From assembly GCA_044508215.1 (NCBI GenBank), contig JBIQID010000083.1, positions 1 to 14,156 on the forward strand: a stretch of DNA of 14,156 nt, read 5' to 3'. This document shows, piece by piece, positions 1 through 7,471 of this stretch. Numbering within the stretch: the stretch's first letter is position 1; each line of letters opens with the position of its first letter. A program made the translations under genes and the position numbers. The notes beneath the pieces were generated by a model. The model searched no databases. It saw only the letters and a list, made by a program, of their open reading frames with translations, and had not been told where the DNA came from. Origin of the DNA: JAEZFI01 sp044508215. Lineage in GTDB: Bacteria > Actinomycetota > Acidimicrobiia > Acidimicrobiales > Microtrichaceae.

Positions 1-1
1 C

Positions 2-1144
2 GAAGGTGGACGCGATCACCTCGCCGCTGATCGCGCGGCGCATGTCGGTGACCTCCTCGGGCCGCTCGTCGACGAGCAGCACCATGAGGGTGACCTCGGG
101 GTTGTTGGCCTCGATCGACTGGGCGATCGTCTTCATGACCGTGGTCTTCCCGGCCTTCGGCGGGGACACGATCATGCCGCGCTGGCCCTTCCCGATCGGG
201 CAGAGCATGTCGATGATGCGCGACGTCATGTCGAGCGGCTTCGCCGACGCCGACAGCTTGAGGCGCTCGTCGGGGAAGAGCGGCGTGAGGTCCTCGAAGC
301 GCGGGCGCTCGCGAGCCTCCTCCGGGGACCGACCGTTCACGCTCTCCACGTGGAGGAGCGCCGGGTTCTTCTCCTGGCGCCCGGCGGGGCGCGCCTGGCC
401 GGCGATCCGGTCGCCGCGGCGGAGGCCGAGCTGACGGCACTGCTTCACCGAGACGTAGACGTCGTCCCTGCTCGGGAGGAAGCCGTTCACCCGGAGGAAG
501 CCGTAGCCCTCGTCACGGAGGTCGAGCAGACCCTCGACCTGGAGCGGCTCGCCCTCGAACTGCCCGGGCTCGTCCTGCTCGGCGCCTCCCTGGCGGTCGC
601 GCCCCCGGCGCCGCCGCCGACGACGGTTGCCGGACTCGGAGTCGTCGCCACCCTCGCCCTGGCCCTGCTGGTTCTGCTGGCCCTGCTGGTTCTGCTGATT
701 CTGCTGGCCCTGCTGCTCGTCGCCGCCGGCCTTCGCCTGGCCGCCCTTCCGCTCGCCGTCGCCACCGCCGCGCTGCCCTGCGGCACGCTCGGTCCGCTGC
801 TCGTCGGCACCAGAGGTGGCTCCGCCACCGTCGTCGGTCGGCGCAGGCTCGTCGGAAGCCCCGGCAGGAGCATCGCCCTTGCCGTCGTCGGCGTCACCGG
901 AGCCAGCGGCGTCGCCCGAACGCTCGGCCGGGGCCTCGGCTGCAGCCTCGGACGACGAGCTGGTGGGCTCGTCGGCCGTGGCGCCGCCGCTCGAGCCGGC
1001 TTCGGTCACGCCGGTCAGCTCGAGGATCAGGTCGACGATGTCGGCCTTGCGGGCACGAGACGGTGGCTTTCGCCCCAGCGTCTCGGCGATGGTCGCAAGC
1101 TCCGTGCGGTCCTTGCGCTCCAGCGTGGATCGTTCGAGGTTCAT
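2..1144 (-). CDS. rho: Transcription termination factor Rho (C-terminus beyond window)
   Basis: Hexameric RNA-dependent ATPase/helicase that ends transcription at C-rich unstructured RNA. The window holds 381 codons; the rest lies left of base 1. Visible in order: an N-terminal helical Rho_N segment (about residues 1-50); a long low-complexity acidic/Gly/Ala/Ser region with a Q-Q-G/N repeat (144-161) and an Arg block (174-183); the OB-fold RNA-binding domain with GYGFLR and FLPSRDDVYVS (about 205-270); then the ATPase core with Walker A PPKAGKT (about 326-333) and Walker B LLVDERPEEVTDMRR (about 353-368). It breaks off at EVIASTF, a conserved Rho stretch. The frame has a stop at 1172-1174, so only GTG 1147 or ATG 1144 can start it; GAGG lies 8-9 bases upstream of the ATG. 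The N-terminal insertion is typical of actinobacterial Rho, which is longer than the 419-residue E. coli protein. Identification is near certain; the C-terminal half cannot be judged. Confidence 0.97.
   Translation of the reverse strand, partial: MNLERSTLERKDRTELATIAETLGRKPPSRARKADIVDLILELTGVTEAGSSGGATADEPTSSSSEAAAEAPAERSGDAAGSGDADDGKGDAPAGASDEPAPTDDGGGATSGADEQRTERAAGQRGGGDGERKGGQAKAGGDEQQGQQNQQNQQGQQNQQGQGEGGDDSESGNRRRRRRRGRDRQGGAEQDEPGQFEGEPLQVEGLLDLRDEGYGFLRVNGFLPSRDDVYVSVKQCRQLGLRRGDRIAGQARPAGRQEKNPALLHVESVNGRSPEEARERPRFEDLTPLFPDERLKLSASAKPLDMTSRIIDMLCPIGKGQRGMIVSPPKAGKTTVMKTIAQSIEANNPEVTLMVLLVDERPEEVTDMRRAISGEVIASTF
662..715 (-). repeat. Six-copy 9-bp tandem repeat inside rho (Q-Q-G/N)
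   Basis: Six consecutive nine-base units of the form CAG CAG RRY on the minus strand encode QQG QQN QQN QQG QQN QQG, Rho residues 144-161. The third codon alternates GGC, AAT and AAC, so the DNA copies are near-identical but not perfect. It sits in the disordered linker between the N-terminal segment and the OB-fold and is in frame throughout. Confidence 0.93.
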
Positions 1145-1310
1145 CACTTGGCCTCTGGGTCGTGATGCCGCCTACGGCAGTCGTGGGGGTTCGGCCGGAT
1201 CGGCCGTGGAGGGAGCCACACGCCGGCTGGCTGGAGCGGATGTCGGAGCTCGTCGCCCGGCGGGGGTGGGGTCGCTGCGGCGGTGGGAGGACCGACTCGA
1301 CGCCGCGACG
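1145..1310 (-). promoter_or_regulatory. Long C-rich rho leader, possible Rho-utilisation region
   Basis: If rho is transcribed from the extended -10 at 1317-1325, its 5' leader is about 165 nt. By hand count the transcript strand has 75 C against 49 G in these 166 bases, and the stretch complementary to 1261-1290 has about 20 C to 5 G. C over G excess is the hallmark of rut sites, and E. coli rho is known to be autoregulated by Rho-dependent attenuation in its leader. That this happens here is inference; no conserved riboswitch was recognised. Confidence 0.4.
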
Positions 1311-1316
1311 CGGCCC

Positions 1317-1325
1317 AATGTAGCA
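1317..1325 (-). promoter_or_regulatory. Candidate extended -10 promoter of rho
   Basis: The minus strand reads TGCTACATT, matching the extended -10 pattern TGn-TAnnnT. No convincing -35 is seen 16-18 bases upstream, as is usual for extended -10 promoters. It lies in the 221-base gap between the antiporter stop and the rho start. The predicted transcription start is near 1310. Confidence 0.45.
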
Positions 1326-1365
1326 CCGGGCCACGGCCACGACGCGACCTCGGTCGCCGCCCGGT

Positions 1366-3156
1366 TCAGCGGCGGTCGCTGCCCGCTGTGAGCGTGACCA
1401 CGACGTCACCGGGGCGTGGGCGGCGACGGGCGTCCGCGGCGATGAGGTCCACCTTCCCCTTCGGACCCACGATGAACAGGGGGATGGCGTCCCGGTGCAC
1501 GTCGGCGTGGGCCTCGGCGCCGAACTGGTCGGTGATGCGGGTCGAGGCGATCCGCCAGCCGTCCTCGAGGTGTTCGTTCAGGCGGTCGATCGTCGCGTCG
1601 GGTGCGAACAGCGTGCGGGCGAGTGCGCTGGCCGGCAGCTGCGTGCCGACGGCGTGCTCCTTGCGGCGCGGTGCCAGCTGGAACACCTGCTTCCGGCCGA
1701 GCACCTCCCCCGCGTAGCGGACGGCGAGGGCATTGATCTCGTCGCTCTGGGTCATCGCCACGAACCCGGATGCGTCCTTGATGCCCGCTGCCTCCCACGT
1801 GGCGTCGGAGATCACCGAGCCCTGCTGGGTCGGCAACCCCTTCATCCGCGCCCGGCTGAGCTGTTGGGGGTTCACGTCGATCAGGCGGGCCGGCACGCCG
1901 TGCTGCTCGAGGGCGGCGGCGAACTCGGTCGCGAACGGGTTGGCGCCGAGCACGATCACCGGCCCGTTGCCCGACGAGATGAGCCCCAGCCGGATGCCGA
2001 GCCGGCGGCTCAGGAGCCCCGACAGGAGCACCGTGCCGCCGATCACCGTGAAGCTGGCGGAGACGAGCACCTGTGAGCTCTCCACCCCGGCCTCGGACAG
2101 GCGGAACGAGAACAGCGACGCGATCGCTGCAGCCACGATCCCCCGCGGTGCCGTGGCCGCCAGGAACAGCCGCTCCTCTCGGGTCAGCTTCGACCCGATC
2201 GTCGACACGAGCACGCACAGCGGACGGACGACGACCACCAGGACGACGAGGAACGCGATGTTGCGCCACTCGATGTCGCGGAGCGTGTCGGCGTCGATCC
2301 GGGCGCCCAGCAGCACGAAGAGGCCGGAGATGAAGAGGATCCGCAGCGTCGCGTTGAACTCGAGCACCCGTCGCACCGGCACCCGTGACTGCGCCGCGAG
2401 GGCGATGCCCATCGTGGTCACGGCGACGAGGCCCGCCTCGTGCTGCAGGTGGTTCGACACGGTGAACGCCGTGATGACCACCGCGAGGGTCGCCGAGTTG
2501 TGCAGCTCGTCGGGCAGCAGGAACCGGTGCAGCGCCACGAACAGCAGGAACGCACCGGCGAGCCCCACACCCGCTCCGATCCCGAGCGTCGACAGCACGT
2601 CGCCGAGGATCGAACCGCTCCCCGCCTCCGCGGCGAAGAGGGTCTGGAACACGATCACCGTGAGGATCGCGCCCAGCGGGTCGATGAGGGTGCCCTCCGA
2701 CTCGAGGATGGCAGCGACGCGCCCGTGCAGCCCGATCGACTTCACGATCGGGCCGATCACGGTGGGTCCCGTGACCACGAGGACCGCTGCGAGGAGCAGG
2801 GCGAGGTCCCATCCGACGTCCAGGAACAGGCGCGCCGCAAGCGTGGTGCCGGCGAACGTGGCGAACGCGCCCACGGTGAGCAGCCGCCAGACGGTGCTGC
2901 CCGCCTCCCGAACGCCCCGCCACCCGAGGCCCAGCGCCCCCTCGAAGAGGATGACCGCCACCGCCAGCGAGACGAGTGGGAACAGCGCCTCGCCCAGCAG
3001 CGCGTCGGGGTCGAGCAGCCCGGTCACCGGACCTGCGAGCAACCCGCCCGCGAGCAGGAAGACGATCGCCGGGATCTGGAGGCGCCAGCCGAGCCATTGG
3101 GCTGCGACGCCGGCGACGAGGACGCCGGCGACCGCCGAGATGATGTCCTGCTCCAC
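1366..3156 (-). CDS. CPA1-type cation:proton antiporter with C-terminal TrkA-N domain
   Basis: Membrane exchanger of the monovalent cation:proton antiporter-1 (NhaP/CPA1) family, 596 aa. Residues 1 to about 390 are a chain of roughly a dozen hydrophobic segments. They include TGPT (129-132) and ESEGTLIDP (152-160), which correspond to the conserved ion-binding helices, with Asp159 as the likely transport aspartate. From about 398 a soluble Rossmann-like TrkA-N domain begins with VIVLGANPFATEF, followed by a RCK-like tail ending in PGDVVVTL; such domains usually bind nucleotide and gate transport. The glycine motif is GANPFA rather than strict GxGxxG, which I believe is normal in this subfamily. 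Start is GTG at 3156 with AGGAG four bases upstream. It lies 64 bases after the ApgM-family gene on the same strand and is probably co-transcribed with it. Ion specificity (Na+, K+ or other) cannot be read from the sequence. Confidence 0.9.
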   Translation of the reverse strand: MEQDIISAVAGVLVAGVAAQWLGWRLQIPAIVFLLAGGLLAGPVTGLLDPDALLGEALFPLVSLAVAVILFEGALGLGWRGVREAGSTVWRLLTVGAFATFAGTTLAARLFLDVGWDLALLLAAVLVVTGPTVIGPIVKSIGLHGRVAAILESEGTLIDPLGAILTVIVFQTLFAAEAGSGSILGDVLSTLGIGAGVGLAGAFLLFVALHRFLLPDELHNSATLAVVITAFTVSNHLQHEAGLVAVTTMGIALAAQSRVPVRRVLEFNATLRILFISGLFVLLGARIDADTLRDIEWRNIAFLVVLVVVVRPLCVLVSTIGSKLTREERLFLAATAPRGIVAAAIASLFSFRLSEAGVESSQVLVSASFTVIGGTVLLSGLLSRRLGIRLGLISSGNGPVIVLGANPFATEFAAALEQHGVPARLIDVNPQQLSRARMKGLPTQQGSVISDATWEAAGIKDASGFVAMTQSDEINALAVRYAGEVLGRKQVFQLAPRRKEHAVGTQLPASALARTLFAPDATIDRLNEHLEDGWRIASTRITDQFGAEAHADVHRDAIPLFIVGPKGKVDLIAADARRRPRPGDVVVTLTAGSDRR

Positions 3157-3220
3157 GCGACTCCTGCGTTCGGTCGGGGGGTCGTTCCGGGCGACGGGGT
3201 CGGTGAGCGGTCCTACCCGA

Positions 3221-4411
3221 TCACGCGGTCTGCAGCAGCCGGCCCATGAGCTCGTGACCGACGACCACGGGTGCCTCCGCCACGCCGGCCTCGGTGTAGG
3301 TGCCGCCGGGGCCCTCCACGGTGGAGTCGACCAGCAGGTACGGCACGGGGTCCGGCGTGTGGGTGCGCAACCGGAGCGGTGTGGCGTGGTCCGGCATCAA
3401 GAGGAGCCGCCACGGGCCCATCGAGTCGAGGCCCTCGACCAGCCCGGGGAGGATGCGGCGGTCCCAGTTCTCGAGCGCCCGCACCTTCTCCTCGGCGTTG
3501 CCGGCGTGGCCCGCCTCGTCGGTGGCCTCCACGTGGACCACGAACAGGTCAGCCCCGGCTTCGAGGCCGGCGAGGGCGGCATCGCGCTTCCCCTCGTAGT
3601 TGGTGTCGTACCAGGCGGTGGCGCCCTCGACGCTGGGGAGCTCCATCCCTGCGAGCACACCGAGGCCCCGCACGAGGTCGACAGCGGTGACGATGCCGCC
3701 CGTGCGGCCGTAGCGCTCACCGAACGTGGGCATGGTCGGCTGGAAGCCTTGCCCCCAGAGCCAGACCTGGTTGGCGGTCATGCCGTCGCGGACCTCCGGC
3801 CCGAAGCGGGCGAGGACCTCGCGGCTGGCCTCCATCACCTCCTCGAGGCGCTCGGCCGCCGCACCGCTGGGGCCCACGGAGGGCTTTCCGGTGAGGTCGT
3901 GGGGCGGCACGCAGTCGGCGTCGGCCCAGTCGGCGGGCGCCACCATGATGTGGCGGTACTGCACGCCCGCGTGGAACTCGAGCTCTCCCCCGGCTCCGCG
4001 GCCCAGCTCGGCGTCGAGCGCCTCGATCACCTTCGAGGCGATCTGGTCCGACGGGTGTCCGCCGGCGAAGTCGACCATCGTTCCGTCGTCGCCGATGGTT
4101 ACGAGGTTGCAGCGGTAGGCGAGGCGGTCGGGCGGGAGCTGCAGCCCCAGGGCCGCGGCCTCGATCGGAGCGCGGCCCGTGTGGTAGCGGGACGGGTCGT
4201 AGCCGAGGATCGACATGTTCCCCACGTCGCTGCCCGGCGGCATCCCGTTGGGGATCACCGCGGCGCGGCCCACCTCCCCCCGAGCCGCCAGCGAGGCCAA
4301 GGTGGGCATCGACGCCACCTCGAGGGGCGTCCGACCGTCGAGCGCGTCCGACGGCTCGTCCGAGCAGCCGTCGGGCACGCACACCACGTACTTCATCGCG
4401 CCGGTGGTCAT
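3221..4411 (-). CDS. ApgM-family (COG3635) protein, probable homoserine kinase replacing ThrB
   Basis: Alkaline phosphatase/iPGM superfamily enzyme, 396 aa, close to full length for the ApgM / 'proposed homoserine kinase' clade. Visible motifs: MKYVVCVPDG (Asp14, metal); PPGSDVGNMSILGYDPSRYHTGRAP with Ser61 at the nucleophile position; YRCNLVT; HDLTGK; NQVWLWGQG; DTNYEGK (269-275); HVEATDEAGH (293-302, metal ligands); PDHATPLRLRTHT (340-352, metal ligands). All expected metal and nucleophile positions are kept. Family members are annotated as cofactor-independent phosphoglycerate mutase or as a non-ThrB homoserine kinase. Position between thrC and rho, where actinobacteria normally carry thrB, favours homoserine kinase (homoserine plus ATP to O-phosphohomoserine). 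ATG at 4411 is chosen; a second in-frame ATG at 4396 starts directly at MKYVV and is also possible, as neither has a clear ribosome-binding site. It starts 25 bases from the divergent monooxygenase. Confidence 0.88.
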   Translation of the reverse strand: MTTGAMKYVVCVPDGCSDEPSDALDGRTPLEVASMPTLASLAARGEVGRAAVIPNGMPPGSDVGNMSILGYDPSRYHTGRAPIEAAALGLQLPPDRLAYRCNLVTIGDDGTMVDFAGGHPSDQIASKVIEALDAELGRGAGGELEFHAGVQYRHIMVAPADWADADCVPPHDLTGKPSVGPSGAAAERLEEVMEASREVLARFGPEVRDGMTANQVWLWGQGFQPTMPTFGERYGRTGGIVTAVDLVRGLGVLAGMELPSVEGATAWYDTNYEGKRDAALAGLEAGADLFVVHVEATDEAGHAGNAEEKVRALENWDRRILPGLVEGLDSMGPWRLLLMPDHATPLRLRTHTPDPVPYLLVDSTVEGPGGTYTEAGVAEAPVVVGHELMGRLLQTA

Positions 4412-4436
4412 GGTCCCAGTCTGGCAGGATCTCGGG
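4412..4436. promoter_or_regulatory. 25-base divergent start region with small palindrome
   Basis: Only 25 bases separate the two divergent start codons. CCAG-T-CTGG at 4416-4424 is palindromic apart from its central base. On the minus strand CAGACT (4418-4423) followed by six bases and the ATG resembles a -10 for a leaderless transcript, but it lacks the first T of TAnnnT. The plus-strand promoter probably lies inside the neighbouring coding sequence. Confidence 0.22.
4426..4429 (+). promoter_or_regulatory. Ribosome-binding site deciding the monooxygenase start
   Basis: AGGA stands seven bases before ATG 4437 and supports that start over the in-frame ATG at 4410, which has no such signal. 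Confidence 0.6.
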
Positions 4437-5969
4437 ATGGCACCGTCCTGGGGGCTCCGGTCGGACTTCGAGCGCTGGCGCGCACGCCGGCGCCTGACCG
4501 CCGCTCCGCCCCCTGCGGGGCCCGCTCCCAAGGTGGCGATCCTGGGCGCCGGGATGAGCGGGATGTGCGCCGCGATCAAGCTGCGCGAGGCCGGGGTGCG
4601 CGACATCACCATCCTCGAACGGTCCGACGGGGTGGGCGGCACCTGGCGCGACAACCACTACCCCGGCTCGGCGTGCGACGTCCCGTCGCACCTCTACAGC
4701 TTCAGCTTCGCCCGCAACCCCGACTGGTCCCGCAAGTTCTCACCGCAGTCGGAGATCCTCGCCTACTTCGAGCGGGTCGCCCGCGAGCACGACCTGCTGC
4801 CCCTGTGCCGGTTCGGGGTGGAGGTGGTGCGCGCCACGTTCGACGAGGGTGCACACCGCTGGCGGATCGAGCTCGACGGCGGCGAGGTGGTGGAGGCCGA
4901 CGTGTTCATCGCCGCCACCGGCCAGCTGAACCGCCCGCACGTCCCCGACATCTTGGGCCTGGACGAGTTCGAGGGCACCTGGTTCCACTCGGCGCGCTGG
5001 GACCACGACCACGACTTCGAGGGTGAGGCGGTCGCGGTGATCGGGAACGGCGCCAGTGCAGTGCAGTTCGTTCCCCACGTGGCGCGCAACGCCGCGTCGC
5101 TGGTCCAGTTCCAGCGCTCCGCCAACTGGATCCTCCCGAAGCCCGACCGCGAGTTCCGTTCGTGGGAGCGGTTCGCCTTCCGCCACGTCCCCGGGCTCGA
5201 GCGCTTCTACCGATTCACCATCTGGGCCCGGTTCGAGAGCCGCTTCAGCCTGATGAAGCGACGCAGCCTGTTCCGGAAGGCGTTCACGTCGCTCCTGGTC
5301 CCGCAGCTCCAGAAGGTGGTGCGCGCCGGCCTGCCGAAGGAGGCGGTGATCCCCGACTACCCGATGGGCTGCAAGCGGGTGCTCATCTCGAACGACTACT
5401 GGCAGGCGCTGCTGCGGCCCACGTCGAAGGTGGTGACGGCACCGATCGCCCGGGTGCACCCCCGCGCGATCGAGACCGCCGACGGCGAGCTGCACCCGGT
5501 CGACACGATCGTGTTCGGCACCGGCTTCCAGACCACGAGGTTCCTCACCCCGATCGAGGTGCGGGGCGTGGGCGGCTGCGACCTCCACGAGGAGTGGGCG
5601 AAGGGCGCGTCCGCGCACCTCGGCATCGCGATCCCGGGCTTCCCGAACTGCTTCATCCTCTACGGCCCGAACACGAACCTGGGGCACAACTCGATCATCT
5701 TCATGGTCGAGCGGCAGGTGGAGTACCTCGTGGAGTGCGTGCTGGAGCTGTGGCGTTCGGGCGCGCGGTCGATGGACCTGCGCCCCGAGGTGATGCGTGC
5801 CTCCGACCGCGAGGTGCAGCGCCTCGCCGAGGACACGGTGTGGTTGGCGTCCTGCGACAGCTGGTACAAGACCGACGAGGGTCGCCTCACCAACAACTGG
5901 CCGGACCACACCTACGAGTACTGGCGGGCGACCCTCCGCTCGGGCATCGACGACTACGTCCTCTCGTAG
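4437..5969 (+). CDS. Flavin-containing monooxygenase, Baeyer-Villiger type
   Basis: FAD- and NADPH-dependent oxygenase of 510 aa, normal length for type I Baeyer-Villiger enzymes, which insert oxygen next to a ketone carbonyl. Seen: FAD-binding VAILGAGMSG (residues 33-42); GVGGTWRDNHYPGSACD (65-81), a typical BVMO stretch; ATGQLNRPHVPD (160-171); the fingerprint FxGxxxHxxxWD as F178-E-G180-T-W-F-H184-S-A-R-W188-D189; NADPH-binding VIGNGASAVQ (201-210); and FGTGFQTT near residue 360. No signal peptide or membrane anchor is evident, so it is probably cytosolic. It is the only plus-strand protein gene here and sits between thrC and the ApgM-family gene, breaking the usual thrC-thrB adjacency. 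Its physiological substrate (ketone, steroid, terpenoid or xenobiotic) cannot be inferred. Simple FMO or hydroxylase activity is possible, but the BVMO fingerprint makes it less likely. Confidence 0.9.
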   Translation: MAPSWGLRSDFERWRARRRLTAAPPPAGPAPKVAILGAGMSGMCAAIKLREAGVRDITILERSDGVGGTWRDNHYPGSACDVPSHLYSFSFARNPDWSRKFSPQSEILAYFERVAREHDLLPLCRFGVEVVRATFDEGAHRWRIELDGGEVVEADVFIAATGQLNRPHVPDILGLDEFEGTWFHSARWDHDHDFEGEAVAVIGNGASAVQFVPHVARNAASLVQFQRSANWILPKPDREFRSWERFAFRHVPGLERFYRFTIWARFESRFSLMKRRSLFRKAFTSLLVPQLQKVVRAGLPKEAVIPDYPMGCKRVLISNDYWQALLRPTSKVVTAPIARVHPRAIETADGELHPVDTIVFGTGFQTTRFLTPIEVRGVGGCDLHEEWAKGASAHLGIAIPGFPNCFILYGPNTNLGHNSIIFMVERQVEYLVECVLELWRSGARSMDLRPEVMRASDREVQRLAEDTVWLASCDSWYKTDEGRLTNNWPDHTYEYWRATLRSGIDDYVLS

Positions 5970-6013
5970 CGTCTGGGGCAACCGCAGCTCAGTTGGGGGC
6001 CGGAGCGTGTAGA

Positions 6014-6060
6014 GCGGGGGCCCGGGCCTCCCCGCCCCCGTGCTGCTCGCGGGCGCCCGC
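6014..6060. terminator. GC-rich hairpins between convergent genes
   Basis: The 92-base gap between the convergent monooxygenase and thrC holds two inverted repeats: CGGGGG (6015-6020) with CCCCCG (6035-6040), extendable by one G-T pair, and the perfect palindrome GCGGGCGCCCGC (6049-6060) just before the thrC stop. Neither has a T-run, so they would be atypical, possibly bidirectional, terminators. Confidence 0.35.
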
Positions 6061-6061
6061 G

Positions 6062-7471
6062 TCAGAGGGTGGTGACTGCTGTGCGGACCCGCGCCTGGAC
6101 GGCTGCCAGGTCGTTCGGGAGCACCTCGTAGCGCTCCTCTCGTTCGAAGAGGTCCGCGAGGTGCGGCGGCAGCGGGGGCCGCACGCCCGTGGCCTGCTCG
6201 ACCGCGTCGGGGAACTTCGCCGGGTGCGCCGTGGAGAGGCAGATGGCGGGCACGTCGCCGCCGAGGCCCATCGACTCGGCGACGCCGATTCCCACGGCGG
6301 TGTGGGGGTCGACGAGCAAGCCCTGCTCCCGGTGCAGGCGGCCCATCAGCTGCAGGCACTCGTCGTCGCTGTACTTGCCGGCCGCGTAGTGCTCGCGCAG
6401 CCAGCCCAGGCGGTCCATGTCGACCGTGACGCGCCCTTCCTCGCGGAACTGCATCATCAGGTCGGCCACCGCGCCGCCGTCGCGCCCGAGCATCTCGAAG
6501 AGCAGCCGCTCGAGGTTCGAGGACACCTGGATGTCCATCGAGGGGCTGAGCGACGGCACGACCTCGTGGATCTCCATCTCGCCCGTGGTGAAGAGCCGGG
6601 TGAGCACGTCGTTGTGGTTGGAGGCGATGACCAGTTGGTCCACCGCCAGGCCCATGCGCATGGCCCCGTACCCGGCGAAGATGTTGCCGAAGTTGCCGGT
6701 GGGCACGCAGAAGCTCACGGGACCGGGGGACCCGACCCGCTGTCGGACCGCCGCGGCGCTCGTCAGGTAGTAGACGACCTGCGCCATCACCCGGGCCCAG
6801 TTGATCGAGTTCACGGCGCTGAGGTTCACGTCACGCCGGAACGCCTCGTCGGCGAACATCGCCTTCACCAGGTCCTGGCAGTCGTCGAAGGTGCCCTCGA
6901 TGGCGAGGTTCGTCACGTTCGGGTCGAGCACCGTGGTCATCTGCCGGCGCTGCACCTCGCTGGTCCGGCCCGCCGGGTGGAGGATGACGATGTCGATGTT
7001 GTGGCGGCCCCGTACGCCCTCGATGGCCGCTGAGCCGGTGTCGCCGGACGTGGCGCCCACGATCATCACCCGCTCGGACCGCCGCGAGAGCTCGTGTTCG
7101 AACAGCCGCCCGACCAGCTGGAGGGCCACGTCCTTGAACGCCAGGGTCGGTCCCCAGGACAGCTCGGCCATCCACCTGCCACCGCCCAGCTCAACCACCG
7201 GCACGACGTCGGGCCACGAGCCTTCGGGCGGCTCGAACGTGGAGTAGGCGTCGCGGCACATCTGCTCGAACGCCGCTCGGTCGATGGACCCCTCGACGAA
7301 CGGCCACATCACGTCGGCGGCGACCGCCTCGTAGCCGCGGGCGAGGTCGATCGGGGGCGCCGTGGGCCACTCCTCGGGGACGTACAGGCCGCCGTCGGTG
7401 GCGAGCCCTTCGAGGAGGACGTCGGCGAACTCGAGGTGGGCGGCCGCGCCGCGCGTGCTCTCGTACTTCAC
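6062..7471 (-). CDS. thrC: Threonine synthase (long, yeast/E. coli-like type)
   Basis: PLP enzyme converting O-phosphohomoserine to threonine and phosphate, the last step of threonine synthesis; cytosolic. 469 aa. The N-terminus has YESTRG and GLATDGGLYVPE (residues 3-33), diagnostic of the long threonine synthase class (N-terminal Thr_synth_N domain). The catalytic lysine lies in LAFKDVALQ (Lys113), and the phosphate-binding loop is GATSGDTGSAA (139-149). The long class is shared with Corynebacterium, whereas the mycobacterial enzyme is a shorter type of about 360 aa. The start is GTG at 7471, which overlaps the hom stop in GTGA, so translation is very likely coupled to hom. Its substrate must be supplied by a homoserine kinase; no GHMP-type ThrB is present in the window. 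Confidence 0.96.
   Translation of the reverse strand: MKYESTRGAAAHLEFADVLLEGLATDGGLYVPEEWPTAPPIDLARGYEAVAADVMWPFVEGSIDRAAFEQMCRDAYSTFEPPEGSWPDVVPVVELGGGRWMAELSWGPTLAFKDVALQLVGRLFEHELSRRSERVMIVGATSGDTGSAAIEGVRGRHNIDIVILHPAGRTSEVQRRQMTTVLDPNVTNLAIEGTFDDCQDLVKAMFADEAFRRDVNLSAVNSINWARVMAQVVYYLTSAAAVRQRVGSPGPVSFCVPTGNFGNIFAGYGAMRMGLAVDQLVIASNHNDVLTRLFTTGEMEIHEVVPSLSPSMDIQVSSNLERLLFEMLGRDGGAVADLMMQFREEGRVTVDMDRLGWLREHYAAGKYSDDECLQLMGRLHREQGLLVDPHTAVGIGVAESMGLGGDVPAICLSTAHPAKFPDAVEQATGVRPPLPPHLADLFEREERYEVLPNDLAAVQARVRTAVTTL

Noticed and set aside
1144..1326. A 60-codon frame, or its last 25 codons from an internal GTG, ending in TGATG over the rho start: possible leader peptide
   Set aside because: The long version starts inside the candidate -10 box. 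The composition (Pro/Arg/His rich) looks like a shadow, no ribosome-binding site was seen, and a one-base stop/start overlap can arise by chance.
1733..5026. A 1097-codon plus-strand open frame
   Set aside because: It lies antisense to the antiporter and ApgM-family genes and out of frame with the monooxygenase. Composition is Arg/Ser/Pro/Thr rich with no domain, as expected of a shadow frame in DNA with G/C third positions.
4740..6359. A 539-codon minus-strand open frame opposite the monooxygenase
   Set aside because: It is rich in Arg, His, Val, Gly and Glu, overlaps thrC in a different frame, and is fully explained as a shadow of the monooxygenase and thrC.
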